A stretch of 64,000 nucleotides of DNA from Megaustenia siamemsis (taxonomy: Eukaryota; Mollusca; Gastropoda; Stylommatophora; Ariophantidae), in the NCBI GenBank assembly GCA_032433765.1, contig JAVIAB010000046.1, positions 62,836,732 through 62,900,731 on the forward strand, read 5' to 3'. Every line of letters begins with the position of its first letter. Position 1 is the stretch's first letter. Positions 59,581 through 64,000 of the stretch are shown one piece after another. The translations under genes were made by a program, and so were the position numbers. The notes under the pieces are model-generated. The model ran no database searches. It saw only the letters and a program-made list of their open reading frames with translations, and was not told the DNA's origin.

Positions 59581-60255
59581 TCCCTCCTTGTTTTCTAACA
59601 CAGCTTCCTAGATTTCTGATCTTCCCTCCTTGTTTTCAACCTTTGCTTCCTAGTTTTCTGTCCTTGCCTCCTAGGTTTCTGCCCTTGCCTCCTAGGTTTC
59701 TGACCTTGCCTCCTAGGTTTCTGACCTTGCCTCTTAGGTTTCTACCCTTGCGTCTTAGGTTTCCGCCCCTGCCTTCTAGGTTTCTGCCCTTACCTCTTTG
59801 GTTTCTGCCCTTGCCTCCTAGGTTTCTGCCCTTGCCTCCTAACTTTTATTTACCAGATTATATTTAAACTAGTCGGATGTGAGACTTCGTGTTATAAGCG
59901 TGTTTGATTCACGGACGTTTATTTTCATAGTACTGGTCAGTCTAGCGGTCTGTGTTGTAGTGGAATATTTTACGGTGTAAGTTGAATTTTTTTTTTTTTC
60001 TGTTTTTCTCTTAGCTCATAACGATGTGATAGGTTATCATTAAAGGAATTTCAGTTGTATTAATGGTGATGTGTATAAAGTACGTATGTTAAGCCTTGTC
60101 GAGTGTATTATTCCTTCGTTTTTCATATGTTTATCTTATTGGTTCTTTAAAAAGTAGATATTTCAAGTCTTTTTGTAATTGATATTCAATGTTATTAATG
60201 TGTTACACTGGCGGTAAGGTAAAAATACGAATGAAGGCGGAACGCTAGGCGAGGT

Positions 60256-60302
<47 letters not shown>

Positions 60303-61164
60303 GAAAGGTGGAATGGTAGGAGAGAAGTCTAGTAGGGGTTAGAAGAGAGAGAGAGCGAGAGAGAGAGAAGAGAGAGAGAAGCCTATGAGAAAGAAGGCGA
60401 GATGCTAGGTATAAATGGTGAGAATAATTAAGTGTTACAATAGGAGGGACGCTAAAAATATGAGGGAGGGCGGGGGAGCTAAAGGGAGAGGTGGAGGGTG
60501 GACTGATAGGTTAGAAGTCTAAGAGAGGATAGGGGAGAAAGAGAGAGAGAGAGAGAGAAGGAAGGCGCGATGATAGGGATAAATGGAGAGAACGCTCTTT
60601 CCTATTTCTATATAAAAAGAAAGGTAGCTGATGATAACGTCTCGACTACGCCTTTAGATATTTAACTCTTTACACTACCAGTTTAGACTACACAGCAATC
60701 TCTAACAGTTTCACCCCTTATGATTCATTTATGACATAGAACTAAGCAGACACCCAACTACATAGCTATAAATAAATGTTATCCGTGTACTATATATTTA
60801 CTTCGTGTACTAAATATGTTTGTAATGTTATATAATATCCACTGTATGTTATACACCTATTGAGATAATAAAAGAATAAAATATATCTTCGTCTTTTGTT
60901 TTATTTTGATTGTTTTTCAATGCTGTTGTCTAATCTACTAACCTATCACTATCAATCAAGTGCATCAAGAACTCCAAATTCAGCACACACCAGACATGAA
61001 CACATCACTTCCGGGGTCACCGGGACTAGAGGTCAACATCCGGACACGAAATGTCATAGTTAACTCCCCTTGTCTCTCGTGTACATTAGGCGCTAAAGGC
61101 GCCTCTTATATATCTTTGTTAATTCGCGCCTAAATGCTATCCAGATGGACCCTTGTATACTACT
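59581..61164. repeat. Palindrome right arm, outer part
   Basis: Reverse complement of 51049-52632: remainder of the 21-bp array to about 59855, then the unique outer part with the GA run (60253-60299) and the terminal 'cgcctaaatgctatccagat' tip. Differences from the left arm are rare (for example 'tatataag' for 'tatttaag', 'cttcgtg' for 'ctcagtg' when aligned). Confidence 0.88.
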
Positions 61165-61170
61165 ATAAAA

Positions 61171-61354
61171 AATGGGTTTAGCACCGACTTATCAGTTAGT
61201 AATCATGGGTTTAACACTGATCCATCAATTAACTAAACATGGGTTTAACACTGATCCATCAATTCACTAAACATGGGTTTAACACTGACCCATCAATTCA
61301 CTAAACATGGGTTTAACACTGACCCATCAATTCACTAAACATGGGTTTAACACT
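61171..61354. repeat. 34-bp tandem array, right of the palindrome
   Basis: About five copies of the same unit as 50680-51048, in the same orientation. The order of variants ('ttatcagttagtaatc', then two 'gatccatcaatt' units, then 'gacccatcaatt') repeats the order seen inside the left block, so the array had a higher-order structure before or at insertion. Confidence 0.9.
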
Positions 61355-61654
61355 GGCTTTCAGTTGATTATTTTTTTCTCTTTATGTGTCAATAAAAAAG
61401 AATATAAGTGTCATGTTTGAATTATGTTAATTAATTTTTGATAATTTCTTCCTTGTTGTTCCATTACTGAGGAATTAATCAGAAAAATACATTATAAGCA
61501 GTGCTACACTTATCATGATAAAAAGCCATAAACAATTTGATATTGTAAATGAGTATTGACAAGTTTTATTAGTTGTAAACTCACTTTCCATATTGTAGAC
61601 ATACAATTGTTTGTACGATTTAAAAGCTCATTTACTAACAAAAATATTGAATAA
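61355..61654. other. No gene seen (intron 6)
   Basis: AT-rich intronic DNA with no recognised element. Confidence 0.45.
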
Positions 61655-61722
61655 TCATCGGCATCATGTGCCATACTATTTGGCATAGGTGGTCATGTCT
61701 TTTTACAATTCTCTGTCCACAG

Positions 61723-61906
61723 TTTTAAAAAAATTATGAAATAATGGTTCCTTCCGTTTCTTGCTAGGCATATGGGAGTATAATGATCATACTTTCTCCA
61801 TGCTAACAGCACATTTGTGGTCAGCATCATGCCAGGCCACCTTTACTTCCCAGAAAAATCTCTGGTACCCACTTTCAGAGGCTGGGTGAATCCCGAAGCC
61901 TTTTCA
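61723..61906 (-). mobile_element. SINE nested in LINE A
   Basis: Minus-strand SINE core ('ggttcacccagcct'-like, 'gggtaccagagat', 'ctgggaagtaaagg', 'tgctgaccaca'), with an A/T-rich 3' tail on the left. Direct repeat GTCCACAG flanks it (61715-61722 and 61907-61914). No tRNA head is left, so it is 5'-truncated. Confidence 0.8.
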
Positions 61907-61934
61907 GTCCACAGTGCATCGTAGCAATTCTGTT

Positions 61935-62750
61935 GTTGTCTGTTTACCATGTCACATCACTAAGCTATCTAATATCTCCTCTCGTTGTAGTCCACGATTG
62001 TTGGTTTACCATACCACATCACTAAGCTATCTAGTATCTTCTCTCATTGTAGTCCATAATCATATGTTTACCATACCACATCACTAAGCTATCTAGTATC
62101 TTCTCTCATTGTAGTCCATAATCATATGTTTACCATACCACATCACTAAGCTACCTAGTATCTTCTCTCATTGTAGTCCATAATCATATGTTTACCATAC
62201 CACATCACTAAGCTATCTAGTATCTTCTCTCATTGTAGTCCATAATCATATGTTTACCATACCACATCACTAAGCTATCTAGTATCTTCTCTCATTGTAG
62301 TCCATAATCGTTGGTTTACCATACCACATCACTAAGCTATCTAGTATCTTCTCTCATTGTAGTCCATAATCGTTGGTTTACCATGCCACATCACTAAGCT
62401 ATCTAGTATCTCCTCTCATTGTAGTCCATGATTGTTGGTTTACCATGCCACATCACTAAGCTATCTAGTATCTTCTCTCATTGTAGTCCATGATTGTTGG
62501 TTTACCATACCACATCACTAAGCTATCTAGTATCTTCTCTCATTGTAGTCCATGATTGTTGGTTTACCATGCCACATCACTAAGCTATCTAGTATCTTCT
62601 CTCATTGTAGTCCATGATTGTTGGTTTACCATACCACATCACTAAGCTATCTAGTATCTTCTCTCATTGTAGTCCATGATTGTTGGTTTACCATACCACA
62701 TCACTAAGCTATCTAGTATCTTCTCTCATTGTAGTCCATGATCGTTCTTT
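61935..62750. repeat. 62-bp tandem array born inside LINE A
   Basis: About 13 copies of a unit starting 'accatgccacatcactaagc'. The unit is LINE A 3' sequence (compare 4930-4990, 'ccatgccatgacaccaagct'). The first copies are the most diverged; the middle copies differ mainly at 'aatcat/gattgt'. Confidence 0.9.
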
Positions 62751-62859
62751 CCCTAGATTTTGACAGCTGTAACAAAGAATTCAAACTTTCCTTGTCTTGA
62801 GATGTGCACGATTTCAATAAAAATGATTTTTATTTGAATTAAATGATTTTCTCTTGCAG

Positions 62860-63739
62860 GAACCACAGCTGCAGAAACTACTGACAATCAATGAATGCAT
62901 TCAAAACCCATCCCTGTCCTTACTCAAGGGAATCATTGAGCCATTGCGCACACTTAAAAATGCTGGGAAGATTTTCTCCGATAGTTGCATAATTTTAGTG
63001 GACTCCTTGAATGAAGCAGAGTTTCACAAACCAGACTATGGTGACACAATAGCTTCGTTTCTGTGCCGGCACGCCAATAAATTTCCATCATGGCTGAAGC
63101 TGGTTCTGACTGTGCAGACCGCACTTCAAGAGATAACATCAATGTTGCAATTTCATCGAATCTATCTGGACAGGCATGGAGACCAGTCGGAAAATGTTGC
63201 CAAGGATATTGTGGATTATGTTAATCATCGGGTGTCAATAAGTCCACAAATCAGAAGCAATGTTGCAGTTAACGGACGATTTGACAGAGAACTTCACTCC
63301 AGATTTTCGTCTCATATTCAAAGTTTGAGCAAGGGAAGTTTCTTATATGCCAAATGGTTCTGGATCTTATTGAACGTGGTAATTTGGTTCCAAAATCCTC
63401 CAACTACAAACTGTTGCCAGTGAATTTGTCAGAAGTCTTCCTGCTACATTTTAACCTGAAGTTTTCAAGTGTCAGAGCATTTGAGAGAGTGTCCACCATC
63501 TTGGGAGTTTCTTTAGCTGCCTTGTACCCTTTGAGTCTGGAGGATATATTTTTGACTGTCAATTCCGGATTTACACATCGGTACATCGGCTGGGATGATT
63601 TCTGTCAGCGTATGGATATGTTGTCTGAGTTTCTCTTCCATCGTCGTGACAACACCTACATGTTCTTTCATCCAGCATTCAGGGAGTGGCTGATTCGCAG
63701 AGATGAAGCTGATTCTCCCAAATTTCTTTGTGACCTTCG
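62860..63739 (+). CDS. TANC: TANC-family exon 7 of the window (NTPase core; frame break)
   Basis: Acceptor 'ttctcttgcag', phase 0; donor 'cttcg|gtaagt', phase 2. It encodes about 293 residues: 'EPQLQKLL', Walker B 'CIILVDSLNEAEFHKPDYGD' (Asp at 63001), 'KFPSWLKLVLTVQTALQEI', 'FHRIYLDRHGD', 'GSFLYAK', then after a one-base frame shift 'VLDLIERGNLV', 'SEVFLLHFNLKF', 'WDDFCQRMDMLSEFLFHRRD', 'MFFHPAFREWLIRRDEA' and 'FLCDLR'. The order matches vertebrate TANC proteins closely. The shift lies at the A run 63352-63354, where one A appears to be missing; the two halves otherwise join without loss. It may be a sequencing or assembly error. The usual Arg in 'LTVR' is Gln here. Confidence 0.93.
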
Positions 63740-63888
63740 GTAAGTAAACTAATGGCAACTCAAATGTACACATATTATATCTACACACATGATGCTTATA
63801 AAGTCCTTGTTCAATTTTAAAAGTTTTTGTAACTTAATGATTCTCCCAAATTTCTTTGTGACCTTCGGCAAGTAAACTAATGGCAACT
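63711..63888 (+). repeat. Duplicated exon 7 end and donor site
   Basis: The last 29 bases of exon 7 plus the first 21 intronic bases (63711-63760) recur at 63839-63888 with one change: the donor GT is GC in the second copy ('ttcggcaagt'). The rest to 64000 is AT-rich intron with no recognised feature. Confidence 0.9.
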
Positions 63889-64000
63889 AAAATACTACAA
63901 ATAACTATAATAATAAGATTGTAACATAAATTCAAATACATTTAATTTATTAATTTAATGGAAAAAAAAATATGTTTTTGGAGTTTAATGTGACAAATAT

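Larger units (their letters stand above)
51049..61164. mobile_element. Giant palindromic (foldback-type) element, 10.1 kb
   Basis: The left arm (51049-55365) and the right arm (55440-61164) are reverse complements of each other along their whole length, apart from a LINE insertion in the right arm, one missing tandem unit and scattered single-base changes. The ends are 5'-AGTAGTATACAAGGGTCC and its complement. Flanks ATTAAA (51043-51048) and ATAAAA (61165-61170) look like a 6-bp target duplication with one mismatch, and the neighbouring array is split cleanly. Each arm has the order: 1.3 kb unique with CT runs, a 21-bp array, two 145-bp-type arrays, centre. No transposase or other gene is visible, so it would be non-autonomous. 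The 6-bp duplication and AG ends recall Polintons/Mavericks, but none of their genes is present, so this is only a comparison. Confidence 0.88.
61655..62830 (-). mobile_element. LINE A 3' end, with a nested SINE and an internal tandem array
   Basis: Minus-strand LINE A end: 'ggcataggtggtcatgtctt' (61681 on), interrupted by a SINE (61723-61906), then 'gtgcatcgtagcaattctgt', then a 62-bp array, then 'ttgacagctgtaacaaagaa' and 'ctttccttgtcttgagatg', which continue the LINE A sequence beyond the array. The copy ends about 30 bp before the exon 7 acceptor. Confidence 0.82.
25835..63739 (+). other. TANC: TANC-family gene, internal part with seven exons
   Basis: Seven plus-strand exons join in compatible phases to about 685 codons. 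Established knowledge: TANC proteins are large scaffolds with a disordered N-terminus, a STAND-type P-loop NTPase, ankyrin repeats, TPRs and a C-terminal tail. They act at postsynaptic densities in vertebrates and in myoblast fusion in flies (rolling pebbles). Seen here: a Leu-rich 'MMRLGLLLGDRV' segment, an 'IFVGRAWLFNELEA' segment, a Walker A GGLGSGKT, a Walker B ILVDSLNEAE, and the invariant 'EFHKPDYGDTI'. The start and the ankyrin/TPR part lie outside. Intron lengths are 4.3, 5.7, 2.2, 4.3, 5.1 and 14.2 kb, all filled with repeats. Confidence 0.9.

Noticed and set aside
52338..59867. Paired open frames in both palindrome arms (Pro/Leu/Phe-rich or Gly/Lys/Arg-rich)
   Set aside because: They follow the 21-bp array, which is divisible by three. 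No transposase, polymerase or integrase motif is present.
51049..61164. Palindrome as a fold-back artefact of long-read assembly
   Set aside because: An artefact would also mirror the flanks. Here the flanking array keeps one orientation on both sides, the arms differ by substitutions, a tandem unit and a LINE with its own target duplication. It cannot be excluded fully without reads.
51049..61164. Assignment of the palindrome to Polinton/Maverick
   Set aside because: The 6-bp duplication and AG ends would fit, but the duplication has a mismatch and none of the typical genes is present; kept only as a comparison.

Overview
The window is eukaryotic, intron-rich, AT-leaning nuclear DNA from an invertebrate animal. 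The LINE, SINE and tandem-repeat content and the gene structure suggest a lophotrochozoan, possibly a gastropod mollusc, but the sequence alone does not prove the taxon. I find one protein-coding gene: the middle part of a TANC-family gene (vertebrate TANC1/TANC2, Drosophila rolling pebbles) on the plus strand. Seven exons lie between 25835 and 63739. Exons 1-5 (25835-26035, 30337-30561, 36246-36416, 38641-38739, 43013-43273) encode the N-terminal region and the Walker A part of the STAND-type P-loop NTPase. Exon 6 (48422-48642) and exon 7 (62860-63739) continue the NTPase, including Walker B. The splice phases join cleanly: 1-1 for exons 1-5, 1-0 for exon 6, and 0 to 2 for exon 7. Exon 1 starts in phase 1, so at least one coding exon lies upstream. 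The ankyrin and TPR repeats expected for this family would lie beyond the right edge. Exon 7 carries a one-base frame break at an A run.

Almost everything else is repetitive. By rough tally about half the window is tandem arrays with periods from 2 to about 145 bp. Most long open frames are by-products of arrays whose period divides by three, and are not genes. From 1 to 25.8 kb (upstream of exon 1) there are a trinucleotide array, 57-, 55-, 43-, 29-, 18-, 42-, 24-, 52-, 26- and 44-bp arrays, and copies of two RTE-type LINE families. Between the exons every intron carries at least one array, often within 100 bp of a splice site. The introns also hold LINE fragments (RTE-like families A, B and E; RNase H-bearing families C and D), several tRNA-headed SINEs, and unclassified dispersed repeats.

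The most unusual object is a giant near-perfect palindrome at 51049-61164 in intron 6. It has arms of about 4.3 kb around a 74-bp centre, ends 5'-AGTAGTATAC, and is flanked by a probable 6-bp target duplication. It is inserted into a 34-bp tandem array. Its right arm was later hit by a family C LINE with an 11-bp target duplication. I found no coding sequence of its own in it, so it looks like a non-autonomous foldback-type element made largely of internal satellites.

A second theme is tandem arrays that grew from LINE sequence: a 43-bp array splits a LINE D C-terminal reading frame (28067-29224), a 62-bp array sits inside a LINE A 3' end (61935-62750), and a 98-bp array includes a LINE E tail (41779-42175). 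Several nested insertions with readable target duplications give a relative order of events. Boundaries of repeats are approximate, and all family assignments come from reading motifs by eye.
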